A stretch of DNA of 15,073 bases from Candidatus Krumholzibacteriia bacterium. Lineage in GTDB: Bacteria; Krumholzibacteriota; Krumholzibacteriia; LZORAL124-64-63. The DNA lies in NCBI GenBank assembly GCA_016744275.1, contig JADGEP010000042.1:1-15073 (forward strand), read 5' to 3'. Below are positions 7,684-14,213 of this stretch, in pieces; position 1 is the stretch's first letter, and each line of letters begins with the position of its first letter. A program made the translations under genes and the position numbers. The notes beneath the pieces were generated by a model. It ran no database searches. It saw only the letters and a program-made list of their open reading frames with translations, and had not been told where the DNA came from.

Positions 7684-7712
7684 ATCATATCAGATTCACC
7701 GGAGAGGAACAA
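7684..7712 (-). promoter_or_regulatory. Sigma70-type promoter for the FlgD-tailed protein gene
   Basis: On the minus strand TTGTTC (7712-7707), exactly 17 bases, then TATGAT (7689-7684) preceded by TG as an extended -10. The -10 matches 5 of 6. Transcription would begin near 7677, about 25 bases before the start codon. It lies between the flavoprotein stop and this gene, so the pair downstream (secreted protein and transporter) can be expressed independently. Confidence 0.65.
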
Positions 7713-7734
7713 GGTGCCGCGGCCCTGTCGGCCC

Positions 7735-8970
7735 TCAATCCGCGCGATAGTGGGCCATGGCAGATCCCGCCAGCCATCCGGTGGTCCAGCAGGATTGGAA
7801 ATTGTAACCGCCCGTGATGCCATCGATGTCCAACACTTCGCCGGCCAGAAACAATCCCGCACAGACCCGGCTGCCCATGGTCTTGAAGTCGACTTCTTTG
7901 AGAGGCACCCCGCCGCAGGTGACAAACTCTTCCTTGTTGGTGGCTTGCCCATTGACCTGAAAAACACACTGCCCGACCCGGCTCGTCAGTTTTTGCCGGG
8001 CCTTCTTGCCCAAGTCCGCCCACCGCGTGTCGTCTGCGATTCCGGCCGCCTGCACCAAGGCTTGCCACAGCCGTTTGGGCAAATCCAAGGGGCAGTGCGA
8101 AGAGACTTGTTGTTTGCCGTGGGATCGGGTTTCCGCCTGCAAGCAGTCGTCGATTTCCTGGGGGTTCATTTCCGGGCACCAGTTCACCAGCACTTCAAAA
8201 GTGAAATCGTTGGCTGCAAGATGCCGCGCTCCCCAGGCCGAAAGGCGCAGCACCGCCGGGCCGCTCAAACCCCAATGGGTGACCAGCACGGGGCCGGTCT
8301 CTTCCAGTTTTTTAGCGCCCACGATCTTGATGTGAGCCCGAGGCATTGCCACGCCTGCCAGATCACGCAGCACCGGGTCAGAAATGCGGAAGGTGAACAA
8401 GGAAGGCACCGCCGGGATGATCGTATGCCCCAGGGCGGCGGCCAGGTCGTACCCACTGCCACTGCCGCCGGAGGTTTGTCCGCCGGTGGCCAGAAGCACG
8501 GCCTCAGCCTGTAGGGTTGTGCTGTCCGTGAGGTCCACGACAAATCCACCGTCGGTTTGGGTGATCAGGGAAACGGTGGCGCCGGTGCGCAGGTCGACAC
8601 CCGCTTTTTCGGCGGCCTGCCGCAGGCAATTGACGATGGTACGGGATCTGTCGGATTCGGGGAACATCCGGCCGTCGGGTTCCGTCTTCAAGGTGACGCC
8701 TCGGTCGGCGAACCAGGCGATGGTTTGTTCGGGGCCAAAGTTGTGGAAGGGGCCGCGCAATTCGCGCCCGCCGCGGGGGTAGCGCGTGACCAATTCCCGC
8801 GGGTCGAAACAGGCGTGGGTCACGTTGCATCGCCCGCCGCCGCTGACGGCCACTTTACGCAAGACATGGGCAGATTTTTCAAGCAGGATGACGGGGCGCT
8901 CGGGCGCTTCTTCCCGGGCCCTGATGGCCGCGAAATAACCAGCGGGGCCGCCGCCGATGACGATCAACAT
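7735..8970 (-). CDS. BaiN/HI0933-family FAD-dependent oxidoreductase
   Basis: A 411-residue flavoprotein of the BaiN/YhiN (HI0933-like) family. The FAD-binding Rossmann motif is at the N-terminus (VIGGGPAG, residues 4-11). The family signature KVAVSGGGRCNVTH follows at 39-52, and the C-terminal FAD contact region reads LAGEVLDIDGITGGYNFQ. The middle domain (GLSGPAVLRLS) is also characteristic. Most members have no proven reaction; BaiN was linked to bile-acid metabolism in gut clostridia, which should not be carried over here. The start is ATG 8970, with GGGAG five bases upstream; the frame also opens from TTG 8997, adding nine residues that would cover the ribosome site. It is transcribed divergently from the small outer-membrane protein gene. 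Confidence 0.92.
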   Translation of the reverse strand: MLIVIGGGPAGYFAAIRAREEAPERPVILLEKSAHVLRKVAVSGGGRCNVTHACFDPRELVTRYPRGGRELRGPFHNFGPEQTIAWFADRGVTLKTEPDGRMFPESDRSRTIVNCLRQAAEKAGVDLRTGATVSLITQTDGGFVVDLTDSTTLQAEAVLLATGGQTSGGSGSGYDLAAALGHTIIPAVPSLFTFRISDPVLRDLAGVAMPRAHIKIVGAKKLEETGPVLVTHWGLSGPAVLRLSAWGARHLAANDFTFEVLVNWCPEMNPQEIDDCLQAETRSHGKQQVSSHCPLDLPKRLWQALVQAAGIADDTRWADLGKKARQKLTSRVGQCVFQVNGQATNKEEFVTCGGVPLKEVDFKTMGSRVCAGLFLAGEVLDIDGITGGYNFQSCWTTGWLAGSAMAHYRAD

Positions 8971-9000
8971 GTTTTCTCCCGTGCCGGTGGAATCCAATGC

Positions 9001-9029
9001 TTGAGAATAGTCTGCGGAAGTGGAAAAAT
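9001..9029 (+). promoter_or_regulatory. Possible promoter of the small outer-membrane protein gene
   Basis: TTGAGA (9001-9006), 17 bases, then AAAAAT (9024-9029) gives a plausible but weak sigma70 pair 48 bases before the start codon. The gap between the divergent genes (8971-9076) shows no better pair on this strand. Confidence 0.3.
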
Positions 9030-9076
9030 CCCGAGATCATTTGGCCAACAAGAAATGGGCGCCGAAGGAGAATACG

Positions 9077-9538
9077 ATGAAGTGTACGATGCTACTGGTT
9101 CTGATCCTGTCGATTGCCGCGACCGGTTCTGCCTTGGCGATGGAAAAAAACGGGGGTCTGGCGGCCAGCTATGTCACACCTGATGGCGATTTTGATGATC
9201 TGGTGGACCCCGGTTGGGGCCTGTCCGCCATCTTTGATTATAACATGGCCCAGATGGTGGACATCAGCGGTTCGGTGGGCTGGTACCGGTTTGGCGGCAC
9301 CACTCGGCCTTCGGGATTGCAGACCGTACGCCTCAACGTGTGGGAGTTCGCCGCCGGGCCCCAGTTCGATTTTGGCAAACTGTACCTGGGCGTTGAAGGC
9401 GCCTACAGCACAAATATCGACGAGTGGGGCTTTGTGCCAAACATCGGCTTCCGCAAAGACCTGATCGATATTGGCGTGCGCTACAAGATGACCGAAGACA
9501 GCAACTACTACGCCGTGCGGGCGGGGTTCTTCTTCTAG
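9077..9538 (+). CDS. Small outer-membrane beta-barrel protein
   Basis: The 153-residue product has a signal peptide (residues 1-21, MLLVLILSIAATGSALA then cleavage). It then shows alternating amphipathic strands rich in Tyr, Trp and Phe, for example GLSAIFDYNM, VDISGSVGWYRF, LNVWEFAAGPQFDF, LYLGVEGAYST and YYAVRAGFFF. The terminal phenylalanine is the usual BAM recognition signal, so it probably folds as a short (about 8-strand) barrel in the outer membrane. The start is ATG 9077, with AAGGAG six bases upstream. The open frame back to 9020 adds 19 charged residues ahead of the signal peptide and is rejected. The gene ends ten bases from the convergent nucleotidase gene. No specific function can be given. 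Confidence 0.8.
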   Translation: MKCTMLLVLILSIAATGSALAMEKNGGLAASYVTPDGDFDDLVDPGWGLSAIFDYNMAQMVDISGSVGWYRFGGTTRPSGLQTVRLNVWEFAAGPQFDFGKLYLGVEGAYSTNIDEWGFVPNIGFRKDLIDIGVRYKMTEDSNYYAVRAGFFF

Positions 9539-9548
9539 ACTTTTAGCA

Positions 9549-10565
9549 TTAGTCTTCGAAGCGCCCAATGCCCAATTCAGCCATGGCCTGCAGCAGCGTA
9601 TCGTGCTGCGGGCCGTTGCTGACCACCACACCCAGATTGTTTTCCAGCTGATAGCCTCGCGTGAAATCCAGATCGGCTCCGAGCACATCAGTGACCCGGC
9701 CGCCGGCCTCGGTCACGCAGAGCACACCCGCGCCGTGATCCCAGATTTTTTCACGATACTTGTTGTCGCGGGGCAGACGCAAGTAGGCTTCGGCCTCGCC
9801 CCGGGCCACGGCGGCGTATTTGGCCTGGCTGTCCAGGCGGGCGGGCTCGGCGGCAATGGCCAGGCGGGCGGCCAAGCGGGCTGAATCGCCATGGGCTGAG
9901 TGGGCGGCTTCCACGGACTCGCAAAACCGGATGCGGCTGGCTTCCGTCTGAGAACTGACTGTCACCCGCATCGGTTCCGCTTCGCCAATCAGGGGCATTT
10001 GCCAAGTGCCGTGCCCGCGGATGGCCACCAGAACTGTGCCGTCGCCGCGCTCGTCGGCCAGGCTGGGGCCCAGATTGGGGCAACCCAATATCGCCAATTC
10101 CAGCTCGCCCCCAACAACCAGAGCCAGGGCAATGGCGTACTGTTGGCCACGCAGAAAGCCCTTGGTGCCATCAATGGGGTCGAGGGTCCAGAAGCGGTCG
10201 CTGAAAGTTTGGGCACTGCCGTGGTCAATCCAACGGCAAACATTCTGGGCATCGGCATCAGGCACATGCGCCGCCACGTGGCCCACCACCCGTTCGAGCA
10301 TGGCGGCATTGCCCGCCTCCAACAGCACCGCGGCGTCTTCTTCGCCAATAACCGGATCGTTGGGAAAAGCCTCATTCAGGGCGCGGCAAATCAGCGCCTG
10401 GCTGCCAAAGTCGGCCACCGTCACCGGGCTCTTGTCGTTCTTGGCCAGTGCGCCCGGATCGATTTCGGCTTGCACTTGGCGGCAAAGCTTGCCGGCCATC
10501 TGGACAGCGGCCAGAGCGGTGTTCATTTCGGTGGCGAAGGCATGGCTTGTCCAAAATGCGGTCAT
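9549..10565 (-). CDS. HAL2/SAL1-like 3'(2'),5'-bisphosphate nucleotidase
   Basis: A 338-residue member of the inositol monophosphatase superfamily. Metal-site motifs are present: Asp52 in VTVADFGSQ, GEED at 74-77, the LDPIDGT stretch at 128-134 (Asp129, Asp132) and WDHGAG at 275-280 (Asp276). The run GTKGFLRGQQYAIALAL and the segment SQAKYAAVARGEAEAYLRL resemble yeast HAL2 and plant SAL1 more than the shorter E. coli CysQ (246 residues). The expected reaction is removal of the 3'-phosphate from PAP/PAPS to give AMP/APS, clearing PAP left by sulfate assimilation or sulfotransferases. Magnesium dependence and lithium sensitivity are family traits. The start is ATG 10565, with GGAG seven bases upstream. 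No sulfur gene lies nearby. Inositol phosphatase activity cannot be ruled out. Confidence 0.88.
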   Translation of the reverse strand: MTAFWTSHAFATEMNTALAAVQMAGKLCRQVQAEIDPGALAKNDKSPVTVADFGSQALICRALNEAFPNDPVIGEEDAAVLLEAGNAAMLERVVGHVAAHVPDADAQNVCRWIDHGSAQTFSDRFWTLDPIDGTKGFLRGQQYAIALALVVGGELELAILGCPNLGPSLADERGDGTVLVAIRGHGTWQMPLIGEAEPMRVTVSSQTEASRIRFCESVEAAHSAHGDSARLAARLAIAAEPARLDSQAKYAAVARGEAEAYLRLPRDNKYREKIWDHGAGVLCVTEAGGRVTDVLGADLDFTRGYQLENNLGVVVSNGPQHDTLLQAMAELGIGRFED

Positions 10566-10621
10566 GAGGGCTCTCCGGGATGGTCAGGGACAAATGGTTG
10601 CCGGGATCGGTGGCGCAGGCT

Positions 10622-10650
10622 AGTTTAGTGGCCACACCTATGCCGGACAA
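10622..10650 (-). promoter_or_regulatory. Possible promoter of the bisphosphate nucleotidase gene
   Basis: On the minus strand TTGTCC (10650-10645), 17 bases, then TAAACT (10627-10622), each 4 of 6 to consensus. Transcription would begin near 10615, giving a leader of about 50 bases. It sits in the 167-base divergent gap with the OmpA-family gene. Confidence 0.4.
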
Positions 10651-10732
10651 GTTTTACTGGATCAAGTCACATGCATGGTAGACCATCGGGCACGAATTCG
10701 CCCTGTGGTGTTTTTTGTCGGGGAGAAGACTC

Positions 10733-12181
10733 ATGAAACGATTTTTGATCACTACTGCGCTCATGATGGCGCTGATGGCCTTGATGGCGCTGCCGGCGGT
10801 GGCTGATGATCTCAGTGGCCGCACCGGTATTGGTGGCGAATTGGGCATCCAGAAGTTGATCGGTGGCGATCATGATTACTCGAATGTGGACCAGAACCTG
10901 GGCCTTTGGCTGCGCCATGGATTCACGCCGAAGTGGTCCCTGGAAGCGGGAGTGGACTATGGCTGGGTGCGCCCGGGAGCGACCCAGGGCGAAGACGCCG
11001 GTTTCACTTTCGATTCCACCCACGCTTTCTACACCACCATGCTGAATACCTACGCCGGCGCCCGGTATCATTTTGCGCCCGACAAACGCTTCGGCCCCTA
11101 TGCCGGCGGTCGCCTGGGTGTGATGAACTGGCAAGTGCGGGATGAAAATGGCGGCGACTTTGGCGCCTTTCCCGGCGGCCCAACTGTGGCCGGATTTGAC
11201 CGCACCTGGGCCCCCGCTGATCTGGAAGGCACCAACCTGACCGTTGGCCTGACCCTCGGCGCCGAGTATTTCCTGACCGAGAGCTTCAGCCTGGACCTTG
11301 GTGGACGCTACACCTACATCGTCGACGACAATAAGGACAACATTGGCACCAGCGCTCTCTGGGGTGCCGGTGAAGCCGACGTGAACAGTGGTCGCTGGAA
11401 CATCTTCATGGGCGGCACGCTGTACTTCGGCGGCTCCAATGATGACGACGGTGATGGGATCGAAAACCAATTCGACGGCTGTCCCAACGAAGCCGAAGAC
11501 TTTGACGGTTATCGCGATGAAGACGGCTGTCCCGAATTCGACAACGATTTTGACGGCGTGCTGGATGGCGACGACAAGTGCCCCCTGGATGCCGAAGACT
11601 TCGACGGCTACCGCGATGATGACGGTTGCCCGGATCCGGACAACGACAAGGACGGCGTGATCGACGCCGATGATGAATGTCCGGAAGAAGCCGAAGACAT
11701 GGATGGTTTCGAGGACCAGGACGGCTGCCCCGACCCCGACAATGACGGCGATGGCGTGCTGGATGCCGACGATAATTGCCCCGATACGCCTGCAGGCGTG
11801 GATGTGGGCCTGGACGGTTGCCCGATCGTGGCTGAAATCAAAGACGAGATGGTGCTCGAAGGCGTGTCCTTCGCCCACAACTCGGCGGACCTCACCTCGG
11901 CTTCGTTCGAAGTATTGGATCAGGTTGTTGAATCGCTCGCTGCGTACCCCGGCGTGCGGGTGGAAATCCAGGGCCATACCGACAGCACTGGTTCGGCCGC
12001 CTACAACCTGGACATTTCCAGCCGCCGGGCCGCCTCGGTGATGAACTATCTGGCGGGCAAGGGCATTGCACCCAACCGCCTGACGGCCGTGGGCTATGGA
12101 GAAGATCTGCCCATCGCCGACAATACCGTGGCCAAGGGCCGGGCTGCCAACCGGCGCGTGGAATTGGTGCGCATCAACTAG
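10733..12181 (+). CDS. OmpA-family porin with thrombospondin type 3 repeats
   Basis: A 482-residue outer-membrane protein. The signal peptide is residues 1-24 (MALMALPAVA|DD). A beta-barrel follows to about 232 (strands such as GLWLRHGFTPKWSLEAGVDY and NTYAGARYHFAPDKRFGPYA). Residues 236 to about 363 hold Asp-rich TSP3 repeats with regular Cys-Pro pairs (DGCP, DKCP, DECP, DNCP), which should bind calcium and form a rigid linker. The C-terminal OmpA/Pal domain spans about 370-482. GHTDSTG and SRRAASVMNYL give Asp417 and Arg432, the pair that grips diaminopimelate in peptidoglycan, 15 apart as in E. coli OmpA. The protein therefore ties the outer membrane to the cell wall, as in the OprF-like TSP3 porins. 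The start is ATG 10733 with GGGGAG seven bases upstream. A bidirectional terminator follows. Confidence 0.95.
   Translation: MKRFLITTALMMALMALMALPAVADDLSGRTGIGGELGIQKLIGGDHDYSNVDQNLGLWLRHGFTPKWSLEAGVDYGWVRPGATQGEDAGFTFDSTHAFYTTMLNTYAGARYHFAPDKRFGPYAGGRLGVMNWQVRDENGGDFGAFPGGPTVAGFDRTWAPADLEGTNLTVGLTLGAEYFLTESFSLDLGGRYTYIVDDNKDNIGTSALWGAGEADVNSGRWNIFMGGTLYFGGSNDDDGDGIENQFDGCPNEAEDFDGYRDEDGCPEFDNDFDGVLDGDDKCPLDAEDFDGYRDDDGCPDPDNDKDGVIDADDECPEEAEDMDGFEDQDGCPDPDNDGDGVLDADDNCPDTPAGVDVGLDGCPIVAEIKDEMVLEGVSFAHNSADLTSASFEVLDQVVESLAAYPGVRVEIQGHTDSTGSAAYNLDISSRRAASVMNYLAGKGIAPNRLTAVGYGEDLPIADNTVAKGRAANRRVELVRIN
11438..11830 (+). repeat. Coding tandem repeats (TSP3 units, about 99 nt)
   Basis: Within the porin gene four units can be aligned by their Asp-Cys-Pro pattern: 11438-11542 (35 codons), 11543-11641 (33), 11642-11740 (33) and a shortened final one from 11741. 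The two middle units are exactly 99 nt and share their frame and most codons, for example GCCGAAGACTT(C/T)GACGG. Such repeats can expand or contract by slippage without breaking the frame. Confidence 0.85.
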
Positions 12182-12198
12182 GCAATTGCTAGCCAAAG

Positions 12199-12232
12199 AA
12201 AAAAGCCCCGGTCATCAGACCGGGGCTTTTTT
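12199..12232. terminator. Bidirectional terminator between ompA-family gene and guaA
   Basis: A 9-bp GC stem (GCCCCGGTC 12205-12213 with GACCGGGGC 12218-12226) closes an ATCA loop. It is flanked by six A (12199-12204) and six T (12227-12232), so either strand gives a stem followed by a U run. It lies 17 bases after the porin stop and about 10 bases after the convergent guaA stop and should end both transcripts. Confidence 0.95.
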
Positions 12233-12241
12233 ATTGCAGGA

Positions 12242-14077
12242 CTATTCCCATTCGATGGTGCCCGGTGGCTTGCTCGTCAGGTCGTACGCCAATCCGCTGA
12301 TGCCCGGCAGGGCCGTGATCGAGTCACGCAACTCGGCCAACAACGGCAAGGGCAGGCGGGCGGCCGTGGCGGTCATGGCCCGCTCGCTGTGGATCGGTCG
12401 CAGGATGCACAACTCACGTCCTTCGCCATCGATCTCCACCGGCACCAGCACCGTGGGGCATTGCCACACTTCGCCGTACAGATTGTGGCGGCGCAAACCG
12501 TCCATCATCAAGTGGTCGCATTCGCGCAACAGATCCAGCCGATCTTTGGTCATCGTGGCGGCCAACAGTTTGAAACTGCTGGGCATCTTGTTGGTCAGAT
12601 TCCAAAGGGTGCGATTGATACCGGTCACGGTCTTGAAGATCGTGCCCGAAGCCTCCGCCAGGGTGTCCCAGTTGGCCGAACCATGAATCAACACCGGATG
12701 TTCATAGGAGCGCAGGTCCGCCTTCACGCCCACCGACTTGATGGGCAACGGCACGGCCGTCAGTCCAAAGGGTGTCATGGCATCAGTCACCGCCGGGGCG
12801 ATGGTCGCCAGCGCGTCCCCATCCTCGACCTGCCCATCGCTGCACAATAACCGCACTCCCAAACCGGGGCCGGGGAATGGATGCCGCCAGATCATGTCGT
12901 GAGGGATGCCCATCTTTTCGCCCAACTCGCGCACCTCGACCTTGTAGAGGTCGGCCAAGGGCTCGATGACCTTGCCCGCGGCGATCATCTCTTCGATGAT
13001 CGGCACCCGATTGTGGTGAGTCTTGATGGTGTCGGCGCGTTTGGTGCCACCGGTTTCGATGGTATCGGGGTAGATGGTGCCCTGGCCCAGCAGGTGATCT
13101 TCGATACCCAATCGCCGCGCTTCACTTTCGAAGACCTCAATAAAGGTGTCGCCGATGGCACGCCGCTTGGCTTCGGGCTCGATCTTGCCCTCCAAGGCGC
13201 CCAGGAAGGCGTCGGTGGCGTCGATGAAGTGGAAGTTCTCGCCCAGTCCCAGGTCTTCAAAGAGCTGGATCACACCGGTCGATTCGTCTTTGCGCATCAG
13301 GCCGTTGTCCACGTGCAGGAGATTCAGGCGTTCGCTGCCCAATGCCTCGGCAAACAATTTGGCCGCCACCGTGGAATCGACCCCGCCGCTGGCCAACAGG
13401 AAAACCGAATTGTCCCCGACCTGGGCCCGGATCTTTTCGACCTGTTCGTCGACATAGCTGGCCATGGTCCAGCTGGGGTCGCACTGGCAAATATTCAAGA
13501 CGAAGTTGGCAATCATCTGGTCGCCGTGCAGGGTGTCGTCCACCTCGGGATGGAACTGAAAGCCATAGCGCTTCAGTTTGTCGCTGCCGATGGCCGCAAA
13601 ATGATGCGGCGCGCTGCCTTCACCCAGCAACGTGTGGCCCAGTTCCTCGAAATCCGGGCCCACGCCCGTGACCGAATCGAAGTGGCTCATCCACACCTGC
13701 TCGATCTTTTCCAGGCCGGCAAACAGCGGGTGTTCGCGGTGAATATGCAGGTCGGCGTGGCCCCACTCCTGCTTGCCGTTGATCACGGTGCCGCCGTAAT
13801 GCTTGGCGATTTCCTGGTGGCCAAAACAGAAGCCAAGAATGGGCACATCCAAGTCCAGGATGCCCTTGTTCCAGTCGTCATCTTCGCCAAATGAGGCCAG
13901 GGCGGGGCTGCCCGAAAGAATGATGCCTTTGTAGCCCGCGAAGTCCTCGAGGGAGTCTTCGGGCTGGCGAATTTCCGCCAAAACCTCGGCTCGGCGCACT
14001 TTGGTGGCGATGAGGTGGGCGTATTGCCCGCCGAAGTCGACGACGGCGATTTTGTCGTGGTGGCGTTGATTCTGCAT
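12242..14077 (-). CDS. guaA: GMP synthase (glutamine-hydrolysing), long form with duplicated C-terminal domain
   Basis: Makes GMP from XMP, glutamine and ATP, the last step of guanine nucleotide synthesis, in the cytosol. From ATG 14077 it is 611 residues. The class I glutaminase spans about 9-195, with Cys84 (GFCFGHQE), His176 and Glu178 (FQFHPEV). The ATP pyrophosphatase follows, with the P-loop ASGGVDST at 229-236, then the XMP-binding stretch WRHPFPGPGLGVRLL. E. coli GuaA has 525 residues. Here about 80 extra residues after that stretch look like a first dimerisation subdomain (KSVGVKADLRSY at 447, GINR at 486-489), and a second ends in the canonical TSKPPGTIEWE. This layout matches animal GMPS. 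The glutaminase has SGSP where SGGP is usual and CFGHQ for CYGMQ. The frame continues to ATG 14146, but that runs through the likely promoter and lacks a ribosome site. Confidence 0.95.
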   Translation of the reverse strand: MQNQRHHDKIAVVDFGGQYAHLIATKVRRAEVLAEIRQPEDSLEDFAGYKGIILSGSPALASFGEDDDWNKGILDLDVPILGFCFGHQEIAKHYGGTVINGKQEWGHADLHIHREHPLFAGLEKIEQVWMSHFDSVTGVGPDFEELGHTLLGEGSAPHHFAAIGSDKLKRYGFQFHPEVDDTLHGDQMIANFVLNICQCDPSWTMASYVDEQVEKIRAQVGDNSVFLLASGGVDSTVAAKLFAEALGSERLNLLHVDNGLMRKDESTGVIQLFEDLGLGENFHFIDATDAFLGALEGKIEPEAKRRAIGDTFIEVFESEARRLGIEDHLLGQGTIYPDTIETGGTKRADTIKTHHNRVPIIEEMIAAGKVIEPLADLYKVEVRELGEKMGIPHDMIWRHPFPGPGLGVRLLCSDGQVEDGDALATIAPAVTDAMTPFGLTAVPLPIKSVGVKADLRSYEHPVLIHGSANWDTLAEASGTIFKTVTGINRTLWNLTNKMPSSFKLLAATMTKDRLDLLRECDHLMMDGLRRHNLYGEVWQCPTVLVPVEIDGEGRELCILRPIHSERAMTATAARLPLPLLAELRDSITALPGISGLAYDLTSKPPGTIEWE

Positions 14078-14110
14078 GAGACCGTCCCGGTGAGGGGTGG
14101 TGGGGGCGGT

Positions 14111-14131
14111 GCCGGAATATGCGGTTCCGGC
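14111..14131 (-). promoter_or_regulatory. Hairpin in the guaA leader
   Basis: GCCGGAA (14111-14117) and TTCCGGC (14125-14131) form a perfect 7-bp stem with a 7-base loop. It lies about 34 bases before ATG 14077 and just after the predicted transcription start. There is no following T run, so it is not a terminator for the upstream gene. It could be a leader structure or a protein-binding inverted repeat; no known guanine or purine riboswitch is recognisable in so short a leader. Confidence 0.4.
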
Positions 14132-14145
14132 AGATTTATGGGCCA

Positions 14146-14174
14146 TATTTAACAGAAATGGGGGGCAGGGGCAA
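14146..14174 (-). promoter_or_regulatory. Possible guaA promoter
   Basis: On the minus strand TTGCCC (14174-14169), 17 bases, then TAAATA (14151-14146) preceded by TG as an extended -10. Hexamer matches are 4 and 3 of 6, helped by the TG and the correct spacing. Transcription would start near 14139, leaving about 60 bases of leader that contains the hairpin at 14111-14131. Confidence 0.4.
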
Positions 14175-14213
14175 GGGCAAGGACAAGGCCAACGTGGCGG
14201 TGGCCGGCAAACC

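Noticed and set aside
10675..10686. ATGGTAGACCAT inverted repeat in the gap before the OmpA-family gene
   Set aside because: Only five-base arms and no second copy; too short to call an operator, and no convincing plus-strand promoter overlaps it.
11438..11830. Regular repeats that might suggest a CRISPR array
   Set aside because: Units are contiguous, in frame and encode TSP3 calcium-binding repeats; there are no unique spacers.
10667..12196. 509-codon open frame antisense to the OmpA-family gene
   Set aside because: Its repetitive Val/Ile/Ala-rich middle is the reverse complement of the Asp-rich TSP3 repeats; no ribosome site or domain supports it.
12881..13894. 337-codon open frame antisense to guaA
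   Set aside because: Shadow of a clearly conserved gene; the translation lacks domain motifs.
14161..14190. GGCAAG-like hexamer repetition upstream of guaA
   Set aside because: Short and imperfect; it overlaps the likely -35 region and gives no sign of being more than low-complexity sequence.
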